In this document: positions 5,927 to 12,603 of the stretch, piece by piece | Layout: each line of letters starts with the position of its first letter | Position numbering within the stretch: the first letter of the stretch is position 1 | Assembly: GCA_050733695.1 (NCBI GenBank) | Contig: JBOHTO010000110.1 | Location: forward strand, 1-12,838 | Direction: 5' to 3' | Length of the DNA stretch: 12,838 nucleotides | Source of the DNA: JBOHTO01 sp050733695 | Lineage (GTDB): Bacteria > Gemmatimonadota > Gemmatimonadetes > Gemmatimonadales > Gemmatimonadaceae | The notes under the pieces: model-generated | What the model saw: the letters and a program-made list of their open reading frames with translations, nothing else | Told to the model about the DNA's origin: nothing | The model's database searches: none | Position numbers and translations under genes: made by a program

Positions 5927-6984
5927 GGCAGCGATCGTGCGAGGGCAGGACCGAGGCGGGCGGCCAGCGGCAGGGGTATGCGCTTCCATGCCCAGGACGC
6001 GAAGCGCAGGATCGGCCGTTCCGATGCCGCAGGGGGTGCAGCGCCATGGCACCAACGATACCACGGAAGCGGACAGTCCTGCCCTCCCCATTGTTGCTTG
6101 AATCGGTGAGTGCCGCCGCCCGCTGTGCACCGTCCGAAATTGAAAACGCCAATTCCATTCGCGATGGCGTGCTGCATGACCGCGTGGTAGAGCAACATGT
6201 TGGGCGCGCGGCTATTGAACTCCCGCAGGGAGGATGCCCAGGTGACCTCGACCTCGTTCTTCCACAGGAAGGCGCACGCCGCTGCGACGGGGCGGCCACG
6301 CAGGATCACGGCGGCGAAGACCACGGTGTCTCCCAGACGGTCGCGGATCCGCTCGAAGAACCGGTGCGACAGCACCGGCGTGCCGAGGTCGCGCATGTTG
6401 CGGGAGAACACCTCGTAGAACGATTCCAGTTCGCCGGGCCCGAACCTGACTTGCATTCCCTCTTTCCGAGCCCGGCGGATCTGGCTGCGCAATTTCGGCG
6501 CGAAGCGTTTCTCCCACAGTACCTCCGGCGAATCGGGCAGTTGGAGGAGGACCGCGACCTTTCTGTACTCGGGCCGAGCTCCCACAGGAATGAGCATGCG
6601 CGAGCGCAGTTCCACCGCGCCGGCGCCGGAGCGTCCGGCCTCTGCGACGGCGTGCCCGACCAGGGCACGCTGCGCGGCGGCGGAGCCGAGCGGCCCTCCG
6701 TAATTGAGAAACGGCATGGATATGAGCTGGTGACCGAGGACACTCTTCACGCGCACGATCGGGAGAACACCGTTCCACGCGCCATTGTGATCCATGGCCA
6801 CGAGGTTGAGGCACTCGTGGCCCAGCACATCCGTCATGATCTCGCGCCATGCGGCAAGATGGCAGAACGACCCCCCCTCGATTGCGCCGACGAACGCGTC
6901 CCATCGCGCGTCGTTGATTGCATCCGCGGGCAACGCCTCCACCATCTCGACGGATGTGCGTGCGTGCTCGGCCTGCACCGTCAT
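5923..6984 (-). CDS. FemAB-like acyltransferase, XrtA/PEP-CTERM system-associated
   Basis: The 353-residue product is made of GNAT-like folds of the FemAB class. FemAB proteins transfer amino acids from charged tRNA to peptidoglycan precursors. This subfamily is known from exosortase A polysaccharide loci, where its acceptor is unproven. Features seen are W-D-A-F-V (28-32), W-R-E-I-M (46-50), P-F-L-N-Y-G-G-P-L (91-99), a basic stretch with K-L-R-S-Q-I-R-R-A-R-K (164-174), and the signature F-N-F-G-R-C-T with F-K-Q-Q-W-G-G (281-301). It has no signal peptide and should be cytoplasmic. ATG 6984 forms an ATGA overlap with the deacetylase stop. The open frame continues upstream to 7266, but that would run deep into the deacetylase gene and has no domain content. 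It is followed by another ATGA overlap with the aminotransferase. Confidence 0.87.
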   Translation of the reverse strand: MTVQAEHARTSVEMVEALPADAINDARWDAFVGAIEGGSFCHLAAWREIMTDVLGHECLNLVAMDHNGAWNGVLPIVRVKSVLGHQLISMPFLNYGGPLGSAAAQRALVGHAVAEAGRSGAGAVELRSRMLIPVGARPEYRKVAVLLQLPDSPEVLWEKRFAPKLRSQIRRARKEGMQVRFGPGELESFYEVFSRNMRDLGTPVLSHRFFERIRDRLGDTVVFAAVILRGRPVAAACAFLWKNEVEVTWASSLREFNSRAPNMLLYHAVMQHAIANGIGVFNFGRCTAGGGTHRFKQQWGGQDCPLPWYRWCHGAAPPAASERPILRFASWAWKRIPLPLAARLGPALARSLP

Positions 6985-7886
6985 GGCTCGCGGAGGGTTT
7001 CGGCGATCGTGGTGAAGCGGAACTCGCGTAGAAGCCGCCGCAGGCGCGCCGGCGTCCGTGCGACGCCGCCGTAGTGCCGGATGCGGAGCGGCCACGATGA
7101 GCTGAGACGCGGCTGCTCCGCGTCCAGCTCCCAGGGGTGGATGTAGAACGTGCCTGGCGATCCACGGCTCGCCGCATCCCCGAGGGCGGCGCGAACCAGC
7201 CGGTAGGGCAGAAGCCGGAAATACGCGCCGCCCCCGGCGGGAAGATTGACGCCGGCACATCGCCACGTTGCGGGCGGGATTTCCAGGAGCCGTCCGCCGC
7301 GCCGCACGATCCAGTAGGGGTCGCGGCGTCCTGTCGGATACCCATACCCTGAACGCCGGATCGGGAAGAGACTCGAATCATACTTGTATCCCTCCTCGAG
7401 AAGGATATCGAGCGCCCACTCGCCACCCGGCGTGATCGAGAAGCTCGGGGCTCGAAAGCCCTGCACGCTGGTCCCGGAAATCTGCTCCAGGAGATCCTTC
7501 GCCCGTCTGACGGACGAGCGGAATGTCTCAGGGGCGTCGTTCGTAACCCGGCGATGATCCCACCCATGGGAGGCAATCTCGTGTCCGGCGCGGACGATCG
7601 CGGTCACCATGGCCGGCTGCCGTTCTGCGAGCCAACCCAGCACGAAGAACGTCGCGCGCGCACGGTGTTCGGCCAGCATCTCGAGCAGCATCGCGATCCC
7701 GATGTCGACGCGCGACTCCATGCTGCCCCAGGCCGCGCGTGGCACGATGTGCTCGAATGCAGACACCTGGAAGTACTCTTCTACATCCACGGTGAAGTGA
7801 TGCGCGCGCTCGGACACCGGCCGCGTCGTGTCCGGTGCAAAGTCGAGCTGGGATGCAGTGCGAGCGGTATGCGCGAGCGAGTCCAT
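6981..7886 (-). CDS. polysaccharide deacetylase, XrtA/PEP-CTERM locus type
   Basis: The 301-residue product is a NodB-fold carbohydrate esterase (family 4-like), expected to remove N-acetyl groups from a polysaccharide or its lipid-linked precursor with a bound metal. The motifs are those of the exosortase A-linked subfamily: T-V-D-V-E-E-Y-F-Q-V (32-41) in place of the usual TFDDG, R-A-T-F-F-V-L-G-W (77-85), A-S-H-G-W-D-H (105-111, the two metal His), F-R-A-P-S-F-S-I (144-151), and a C-terminal F-Y-I-H-P-W-E-L. The length fits this subfamily. I see no signal peptide, so it probably acts inside the cell or by an unclear export route. ATG 7886 comes one base after the TAG of the SGNH gene. This gene is the strongest evidence that the window is an XrtA-type exopolysaccharide locus. 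Confidence 0.93.
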   Translation of the reverse strand: MDSLAHTARTASQLDFAPDTTRPVSERAHHFTVDVEEYFQVSAFEHIVPRAAWGSMESRVDIGIAMLLEMLAEHRARATFFVLGWLAERQPAMVTAIVRAGHEIASHGWDHRRVTNDAPETFRSSVRRAKDLLEQISGTSVQGFRAPSFSITPGGEWALDILLEEGYKYDSSLFPIRRSGYGYPTGRRDPYWIVRRGGRLLEIPPATWRCAGVNLPAGGGAYFRLLPYRLVRAALGDAASRGSPGTFYIHPWELDAEQPRLSSSWPLRIRHYGGVARTPARLRRLLREFRFTTIAETLREP

Positions 7887-7887
7887 T

Positions 7888-9177
7888 CTATCGTGACGTC
7901 CCTGAGGCGCCGTCCGGCGGGTAGGCAGATCCGAGCCTCCCGTGCGCCCTCGCGCGGTCTGTCAGGATCCCACCCAGCCAGGCCGACACGACTCGGTTTC
8001 CCTCGGGAGAGTAGTGGCCGCCGCTGGCGAACCAGGGCGCGGCGCCGGGAAACGCTTCCTCTGTGGTAAACGCGTTGATGACATCGATCACCTCGATACC
8101 GCCGGCACGGAGATGCGCGGTGAGCGGCTCGTACACGAGCGGCTCGCCATGGCTCGCCCTTTCGATCGAACTTGCATCGGGAAGCATGAGGACGATCGGC
8201 GTAGCGCCGGCATCCCGTACCTCACGCGCGAAGCGCTGAACGATTGCCGCCTGGATCCGGAAAGCAGTTGAAGACGAGTCGAACACGCCATCGCGAATCA
8301 GACGGTCGTGCGAGAAGTACCTGTTCGCCGCCTTGCTCCAGAACACCGTGAGCAGCCGCACCGTCGCCGACCAGTCGTACAGGGGATTCTCGTACATTGC
8401 ACGCTCGTACCACTGATCGTGGAGCCCGAGCGCGAGGACTGCCTGCGGCTGTGCCAGAACGCGCTCATAGTGCGCCACGGTGGTATATGGATTCGGGAGC
8501 AGCTCCAGACTCCCGTCAGGCGCGAAGTCGAAGCGAGGTTTGACAAGGGCGTATTCTTCGTGGTGCAGGAATCGCCGATACACGTTCACGACCCGAGGGA
8601 GGTCCACCGGTGCGAAGCCGATCAGCACGATGTGGGGTGAGAGCGCCCTTCCTTCGGCCTGATAGCGGAGGTAGGCCTGGTCGGTCCCGTAGCCCCCGAC
8701 GCCGTAGTTCAGCATCTCCACACCCGTGTGCATTTCCTCGATGAGGGAGGGCCATGCATCGGTGTTCGCCACCTCGTTGCAATACACGAACGAATCACCG
8801 AACGCCGCTACCCGGAGCGTTCCCGGGGCTGGCACCGCGGCGTACTCGCGCCGGCTTCTGAGCCCCTGCGAGTTGAGCTCGTCCCGCTCGCTTCGATGGC
8901 CCGCGCGATATCTCCAGCCCAGCACGGGGTCGAGCACATCCCGGCGCTCGGCAGGCCTGCGCAGGTAGTGGCGAATCCTGTCCGACTGGTCGCGATAGAT
9001 CTCGGTGGTGCGAGGGACATCGATACCGCCGACCGACTCGACAAGCGCGATGCCGATGGCCGAACTTGCCTCCACGGCAGCCAGCGCCAGCAGCGAAGTG
9101 ATCGCACCCAGCAGGACTCTCCGGCGCGCCCTGCCGCGGCCGGTCGCCGACGGACTGCTATTCCATCGCCATCGCAC
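7888..9177 (-). CDS. membrane-anchored SGNH/GDSL hydrolase-fold protein
   Basis: The 429-residue product (GTG start) has a basic N-terminus and one membrane segment (about 20-48), then a periplasmic SGNH domain. Block I is F-G-D-S-F-V-Y (126-132) with Ser129 as nucleophile. Block II is N-Y-G-V-G-G-Y-G-T-D (157-166). Block V is G-G-H-Y-S-P-E-G-N (386-394) with His388. Two usual residues differ: the block III N-D reads V-D (191-192), and the Asp of D-x-x-H is Ser385. The family includes O-acyl esterases and acyltransferases acting on sugars. Here it may add or remove an acyl or carbamoyl group on the glycan (inference). GTG 9177 lies four bases after the DUF5989 stop but has no clear Shine-Dalgarno. 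ATG 9246 would overlap that gene by 65 bases and adds an Arg/Ser-rich tail. Confidence 0.85.
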   Translation of the reverse strand: MRWRWNSSPSATGRGRARRRVLLGAITSLLALAAVEASSAIGIALVESVGGIDVPRTTEIYRDQSDRIRHYLRRPAERRDVLDPVLGWRYRAGHRSERDELNSQGLRSRREYAAVPAPGTLRVAAFGDSFVYCNEVANTDAWPSLIEEMHTGVEMLNYGVGGYGTDQAYLRYQAEGRALSPHIVLIGFAPVDLPRVVNVYRRFLHHEEYALVKPRFDFAPDGSLELLPNPYTTVAHYERVLAQPQAVLALGLHDQWYERAMYENPLYDWSATVRLLTVFWSKAANRYFSHDRLIRDGVFDSSSTAFRIQAAIVQRFAREVRDAGATPIVLMLPDASSIERASHGEPLVYEPLTAHLRAGGIEVIDVINAFTTEEAFPGAAPWFASGGHYSPEGNRVVSAWLGGILTDRARAHGRLGSAYPPDGASGTSR

Positions 9178-9181
9178 GCGA

Positions 9182-9340
9182 CTAGAAGATCGTATAGATG
9201 AATGGCGCGAGCGCTGATCCCTGCGCGAACACGAAAAGGCCGCCAACGAGCAGCATCACGACAAGAATGGGCAACAACCACCACTTCTTCGTTTCCCTCA
9301 TGTACATCCATAACTCCCGCGCCAGGCTCATCTGACTCAT
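9182..9340 (-). CDS. DUF5989-family small membrane protein (52 residues)
   Basis: A tiny gene between SxtJ and the SGNH gene. It reads M-S-Q-M-S-L-A-R-E-L-W-M-Y-M-R-E, then K-K-W-W-L-L-P-I, one hydrophobic span (about 22-39), and ends G-S-A-L-A-P-F-I-Y-T-I-F before TAG (9184-9182). The R-E-L-W start, K-K-W-W boundary and A-P-F-I-Y-T end match the DUF5989 family, small proteins found repeatedly between carbamoyltransferase/SxtJ genes and SGNH genes. Its function is unknown. One transmembrane helix with a basic cytoplasmic side is predicted, so a scaffold or membrane-tether role is a guess. ATG 9340 is ten bases after the SxtJ stop and has TGAGG about nine bases upstream, overlapping that stop. 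Internal ATG codons (residues 4, 12 and 14) are less likely starts. Confidence 0.9.
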   Translation of the reverse strand: MSQMSLARELWMYMRETKKWWLLPILVVMLLVGGLFVFAQGSALAPFIYTIF

Positions 9341-9350
9341 GGTTCCGACC

Positions 9351-9755
9351 TCAGAATTGACGTTCCATGCTTGCCGACCGGCCGCGGTCGCGGCTGAGCC
9401 AGTAGCTTTCGCCTTCCGCTACGGGCCCGCGTAGCGCGTTTCCACCGAGCGCTCGCCGCAGGAGGCCGATCGGCGTTATGACCAGGAAGTAGACGAAGGC
9501 CATGAAGATCGGCATGGTGACGCGCGATAGCAGCAGTCCAAAGCGCATCCAGGCGCGGTACACCGGCCCAAGGCGTGCGGGAAGCATCAGTCCCGCCAGA
9601 AACAGCACGACGGCGACGGGGATTACCCCGAAAGCAACCGGCAGATGGCCGCGCCACCATAGAATCGCGCCAAGCACCAGCAGGGCGCTGCCGACGGTGA
9701 ACGCGAAACTGCGGCCCTCGGCCGCCGTCAGTCGAGCTGGAACTCGGTGCGCCAA
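9351..9755 (-). CDS. SxtJ-like membrane protein
   Basis: The 134-residue product has three hydrophobic segments (about 16-34, 38-58 and 77-98) separated by short basic loops and ends in a polar tail. The pattern, the segment P-I-F-M-A-F-V-Y-F-L-V-I-T-P-I-G (82-97), and the place directly behind a carbamoyltransferase match the SxtJ family. That family is named after a saxitoxin-cluster gene, and its biochemical role is not established. It begins at TTG 9755, 28 bases inside the carbamoyltransferase gene, with AAGGAG exactly eight bases upstream, so the unusual start is well supported. It is followed after ten bases by the DUF5989 gene. Likely job (inference): a membrane partner that brings the carbamoyltransferase to its lipid-linked substrate. 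Confidence 0.88.
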   Translation of the reverse strand: MAHRVPARLTAAEGRSFAFTVGSALLVLGAILWWRGHLPVAFGVIPVAVVLFLAGLMLPARLGPVYRAWMRFGLLLSRVTMPIFMAFVYFLVITPIGLLRRALGGNALRGPVAEGESYWLSRDRGRSASMERQF

Positions 9756-11683
9756 TTTGAGGTCTCCTTCCAGGTGGGCTGCAAACTCTTGTCAAGGAGG
9801 AACGGCCACAGCACGAGGTGGTCGATGTGGGTGCGCATGAAGCAGCGATACGCGTCTTCCGGTGTACACACGATCGGTTCCCCGCGCACGTTGAAGGACG
9901 TGTTCACCAGGACCGGACATCCGGTCTGCCGTTCGAACTCGCGAATCAGATCGTAATAGTCCGTGCTGGTTTCGCGCCCGACGGTCTGGATCCGCGCCGA
10001 GTAGTCGATGTGCGTAACGGCCGGAATGTCCGAGCGCGGGATGTTGAGCTGATCGATTCCCCACAACCGGCGTTGCGCCGCCGTCATTGCGATCTGTCGC
10101 TCCTCCTTCACGGGCGCGACCAGCAGCATGTACGGGGAATCGCAATCCATTTCGAACCACTCGGCAACCCGCTCTCGCAGCACACTCGGGGCGAAGGGAC
10201 GGAATCCCTCACGAAACTTGATCTTGAGATTCATCTGAGCCTGCATTCGTGCGCTGCGGGGATCGCCGAGGATGCTGCGAGCGCCCAACGCGCGCGGGCC
10301 GAACTCCATCCGGCCGTTGAACCACCCAACTACGCGCTCCTGCGCGAGCAGACCTGCCACTTCGCCGAGCAGATCCTCCCGGTCGAGGCGCCGGTACGCC
10401 GCGCCCTGCTGCACAAGGAACTGCTCGATTCTGTCCGGCGAGAACTGGGGACCGAGGTAGGCTCCGCGCATCGAATCCTGCATCGCGAGCGTACGATTGC
10501 CGAGCGGCTCAGCGACGGCGACGTGTTCCTCCACCACGCGAGCGCGAGATGCCGTTCGCAGGTCGCTGAATTCCGACTCGCCCCATGCCTGATCGACCGC
10601 GACGGATTGTGACGGGGCGCGACGAGGTTCTCCGCAGTGGCGGTGCCAGATGAGTTGCGCTACGCCCAGCGCACCGCCGGCATCGCCGGCAGCAGGCTGG
10701 ATCCACAGCTCCGAGAAGGCCCCTTCGCGCAGCAACCGACCGTTGCCGACGCAGTTGAGTGCGACACCACCAGCGAGGCACAGTCGATTCAACCCGGTCG
10801 TGCGATGGACATGGCGGGCCATGCGCAGAATGATCTCCTCGCACACGACCTGCACCGATCGCGCAAGGTCCATTTCCCGCTGCGTCAGCCTCGATTCGGG
10901 CGTTCGCGGCGGTCCACCGAACAGTGTGTCGAACGCAGGACTCGTCATGGTCAGGCCGCCGAGATAATCGAAGTAGCGCTGATTCAGCCTGAAGGAGCCG
11001 TCTTCGCGAAGATCGACCAGTTCGCGGAGGATGAGGTCGACGTATTTCGGCTCGCCGTACGGAGCCAGTCCCATCACCTTGTACTCGCCGGAGTTCACCT
11101 TGAAGCCCGTGTAATAGGTGAACGCGGAGTAAAGCAGACCGAGCGAGTCGGGCCAGCGCAGCTCGCCCAGCAGCGAGATCTCGTTGCCGCGCCCGATACC
11201 GAACGACGCCGTTGCCCACTCGCCGACACCATCTATCGTAAGGATGGCCGCATCGTCGAACGGGGACGGGAAGAAGGCGCTCGCAGCGTGCGATTCGTGA
11301 TGCTCGGCGTAGAGAAGTGCGCCCTGATAGCCCCCGAGTGCCTCGCGGATCTGGTGGTCGATGAAGAGCTTGTCCTTGATCCACAGCGGACCTGCTCGCA
11401 GGAAGGAGAGAAATCCCCCTGGCGCGATCCCGAGGTACGTCTCCAGAATGCGCTCGAACTTCAGCAGCGGCTTGTCATAGAATCCGACGAATGCCAGATC
11501 CGCGAGGGAGATTCCCGCCTCCGCGAGACAGTACGAGACCGCGTGCGTCGGGAACGATGCGTCGCCCTTGAGCCGGGTGAATCGCTCTTCCTGCGCCGCC
11601 GCCACGATCTCGCCGTTGCGCAGCAGGCAGGCCGCACTATCGTGGTAGAACGCGGAAATGCCGAGAACGTACGTCGGCTTCAT
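9728..11683 (-). CDS. NodU/CmcH-family carbamoyltransferase
   Basis: The 651-residue product transfers a carbamoyl group from carbamoyl phosphate, through an ATP-dependent carbamoyl-adenylate, to a hydroxyl of an acceptor (a sugar in NodU-type enzymes). The N-terminal ASKHA-like domain shows H-D-S-A-A-C-L-L (14-21), Q-E-E-R-F-T-R-L-K-G-D (31-41), the metal-binding H-H-E-S-H (128-132), T-I-D-G-V-G-E-W (149-156), K-V-N-S-G-E-Y-K-V-M-G-L-A-P-Y-G (195-210) and L-A-G-G-V-A-L-N-C (303-311). The C-terminal domain has G-W-F-N-G-R-M-E-F-G-P-R-A-L-G (453-467) and V-N-T-S-F-N-V-R-G-E-P (593-603). The linker between the domains (about 351-403) looks longer than usual and polar. ATG 11683 starts exactly at the conserved M-K-P-T-Y-V-L-G-I-S, with GGAG close upstream. 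It is the first gene of the operon and its end overlaps SxtJ by 28 bases. The target is probably a glycan of this locus (inference). Confidence 0.95.
   Translation of the reverse strand: MKPTYVLGISAFYHDSAACLLRNGEIVAAAQEERFTRLKGDASFPTHAVSYCLAEAGISLADLAFVGFYDKPLLKFERILETYLGIAPGGFLSFLRAGPLWIKDKLFIDHQIREALGGYQGALLYAEHHESHAASAFFPSPFDDAAILTIDGVGEWATASFGIGRGNEISLLGELRWPDSLGLLYSAFTYYTGFKVNSGEYKVMGLAPYGEPKYVDLILRELVDLREDGSFRLNQRYFDYLGGLTMTSPAFDTLFGGPPRTPESRLTQREMDLARSVQVVCEEIILRMARHVHRTTGLNRLCLAGGVALNCVGNGRLLREGAFSELWIQPAAGDAGGALGVAQLIWHRHCGEPRRAPSQSVAVDQAWGESEFSDLRTASRARVVEEHVAVAEPLGNRTLAMQDSMRGAYLGPQFSPDRIEQFLVQQGAAYRRLDREDLLGEVAGLLAQERVVGWFNGRMEFGPRALGARSILGDPRSARMQAQMNLKIKFREGFRPFAPSVLRERVAEWFEMDCDSPYMLLVAPVKEERQIAMTAAQRRLWGIDQLNIPRSDIPAVTHIDYSARIQTVGRETSTDYYDLIREFERQTGCPVLVNTSFNVRGEPIVCTPEDAYRCFMRTHIDHLVLWPFLLDKSLQPTWKETSNWRTEFQLD
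9764..9769 (-). promoter_or_regulatory. strong Shine-Dalgarno for the TTG-started SxtJ gene
   Basis: AAGGAG on the minus strand lies eight bases upstream of the TTG at 9755-9753, inside the carbamoyltransferase coding region. No ATG or GTG in that frame fits the spacing, which makes TTG the start. Confidence 0.85.
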
Positions 11684-11728
11684 TGCTCCGGGTGGTCTGG
11701 GGAAGTGCACGTTTGTCGCGACAGCGAG

Positions 11729-11747
11729 GCGTGCGCAAGACGCACGC
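11729..11747. repeat. 7 bp perfect hairpin in the operon leader
   Basis: GCGTGCG and CGCACGC flank a five-base loop (CAAGA), 46 bases upstream of the carbamoyltransferase start. On the plus strand TTT follows, and on the minus strand no T-run follows. It could be a weak terminator for plus-strand readthrough or a structured 5' leader. Confidence 0.4.
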
Positions 11748-11790
11748 TTTCGCGGAGGGAGTGTCGGTGACGCTCGGTAAGGCGCGGCCC

Positions 11791-11811
11791 CTGAATGAGT
11801 TGGATATTCAG
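11791..11811. promoter_or_regulatory. AT-rich dyad, possible operator
   Basis: CTGAAT and ATTCAG are separated by nine bases (GAGTTGGAT) in the middle of otherwise GC-rich intergenic DNA. The size and symmetry suit binding of a dimeric regulator for either divergent promoter. The support is the symmetry alone. Confidence 0.3.
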
Positions 11812-12015
11812 CGCGGAAGCCGGCACGCGCTCCTGTACCCGGGAACCGTTGGCTCGATGCAACAGTCCGAAGGGGCGGGTGACACAGCATGACGCAGCAC
11901 GAACGGAGCGGGGTGGTCGGCGCGGGGGAGTGTCGGCGATCGGCCGTGGCCCGCGCATCGCATCGTGCGCCACGATGAACCTTCAGGACCCACGGACCAG
12001 TAGCTTGCAAGGATC

Positions 12016-12597
12016 GTGATCGCCAGCATCCACGCACTCGTCCGCAGGCTTCGGCACCTCCCGGACCGACTGCGCCATCCGATGCGTCGCAGAAGGGCGT
12101 GGATGACGCTGGCGCGTCGAGGCCCGGGCCGTTCGGTGCTCTTCGTTTGCCACGGTAACATCTGTCGGAGTCCGTACGCAGAGGCGGTGTTGAGACGTCT
12201 GCTGCGCGAACGGCGGGCGGATGCAGTTCACGTCGACTCGATGGGGCTGATCAACCCAGGGCGACCTTCGCCAGGTGAGGCGATCTCGGGTGCGGCCCGA
12301 CGTGGAGTCGACATCTCGCACCACCGCTCGCGAGTGCTCACCGGCGAGGCGGTGCACGCCGCGACGCTGGTCATCGTGATGGACGACATGCAGCGTCGCC
12401 TGCTCCTGCAGCGCTTTGGCAAGCATCGGGACGAGCTCCTCGTGCTCGGGGATCTGGATCCGTTCCCCATCGAGTCGCGGGCAATCAAGGACCCGTACGA
12501 CGGAGCTGAAGCCGTTTTCGACGCCAGCTACGGCCGGATCGACCGGTGCGTACACTGTCTCGTCGAAGCCCTCTTCCAGGATGCGAAATCGCTCTGA
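12016..12597 (+). CDS. low-molecular-weight protein tyrosine phosphatase with N-terminal basic extension
   Basis: The 193-residue product removes phosphate from phosphotyrosine. In EPS and capsule loci such enzymes usually act on the autophosphorylated tyrosine kinase that controls chain polymerisation and export. The P-loop V-L-F-V-C-H-G-N-I-C-R-S-P-Y-A lies at 41-55 (nucleophile Cys45, Arg51), and the general-acid loop is D-P-Y-D-G with Asp159. The catalytic domain matches normal family length. Ahead of it are about 40 extra residues, strongly Arg/His-rich, which could be an interaction tail or reflect a start placed too far upstream. GTG 12016 has AAGGA just before it. Met23 and Met30 are in-frame alternatives. 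It is the only complete plus-strand gene, divergent from the operon and ending six bases from the convergent glycosyltransferase gene. No kinase gene is in the window. Confidence 0.92.
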   Translation: MIASIHALVRRLRHLPDRLRHPMRRRRAWMTLARRGPGRSVLFVCHGNICRSPYAEAVLRRLLRERRADAVHVDSMGLINPGRPSPGEAISGAARRGVDISHHRSRVLTGEAVHAATLVIVMDDMQRRLLLQRFGKHRDELLVLGDLDPFPIESRAIKDPYDGAEAVFDASYGRIDRCVHCLVEALFQDAKSL

Positions 12598-12603
12598 CGT
12601 GAC

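Larger units (their letters stand above)
11684..12015. promoter_or_regulatory. divergent control region between the carbamoyltransferase operon and the phosphatase gene
   Basis: These 332 bases must carry the promoter of the nine-gene operon (minus) and that of the phosphatase (plus). I see no clear sigma-70 or sigma-54 match in this GC-rich stretch. Two structures stand out. One is a 7 bp hairpin, GCGTGCG-CAAGA-CGCACGC, at 11729-11747 in the operon leader. The other is an AT-richer dyad, CTGAAT-N9-ATTCAG, at 11791-11811. No credible small protein gene was found. Confidence 0.55.

Noticed and set aside
5746..7074. Long plus-strand open frame (442 codons) opposite the FemAB and aminotransferase genes
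   Set aside because: The protein has no motif, spans the junction of two real minus-strand genes and is explained by high-GC codon bias.
6985..7266. N-terminal extension of the FemAB gene by 94 codons
   Set aside because: It would overlap the deacetylase gene by almost 290 bases, and the ATGA overlap at 6981-6984 gives a natural start right at the domain.
11990..12015. Sigma-54-like element before the phosphatase (GGACC...TTGCA)
   Set aside because: The GG and GC pairs are one base off the required spacing and the -24 half is a poor match.
11684..12037. N-terminal extension of the carbamoyltransferase to an upstream start near 12037
   Set aside because: The family begins at the conserved M-K-P-T-Y-V-L-G-I-S. 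The extension has no domain content and would cover the whole divergent region and the start of the phosphatase gene.
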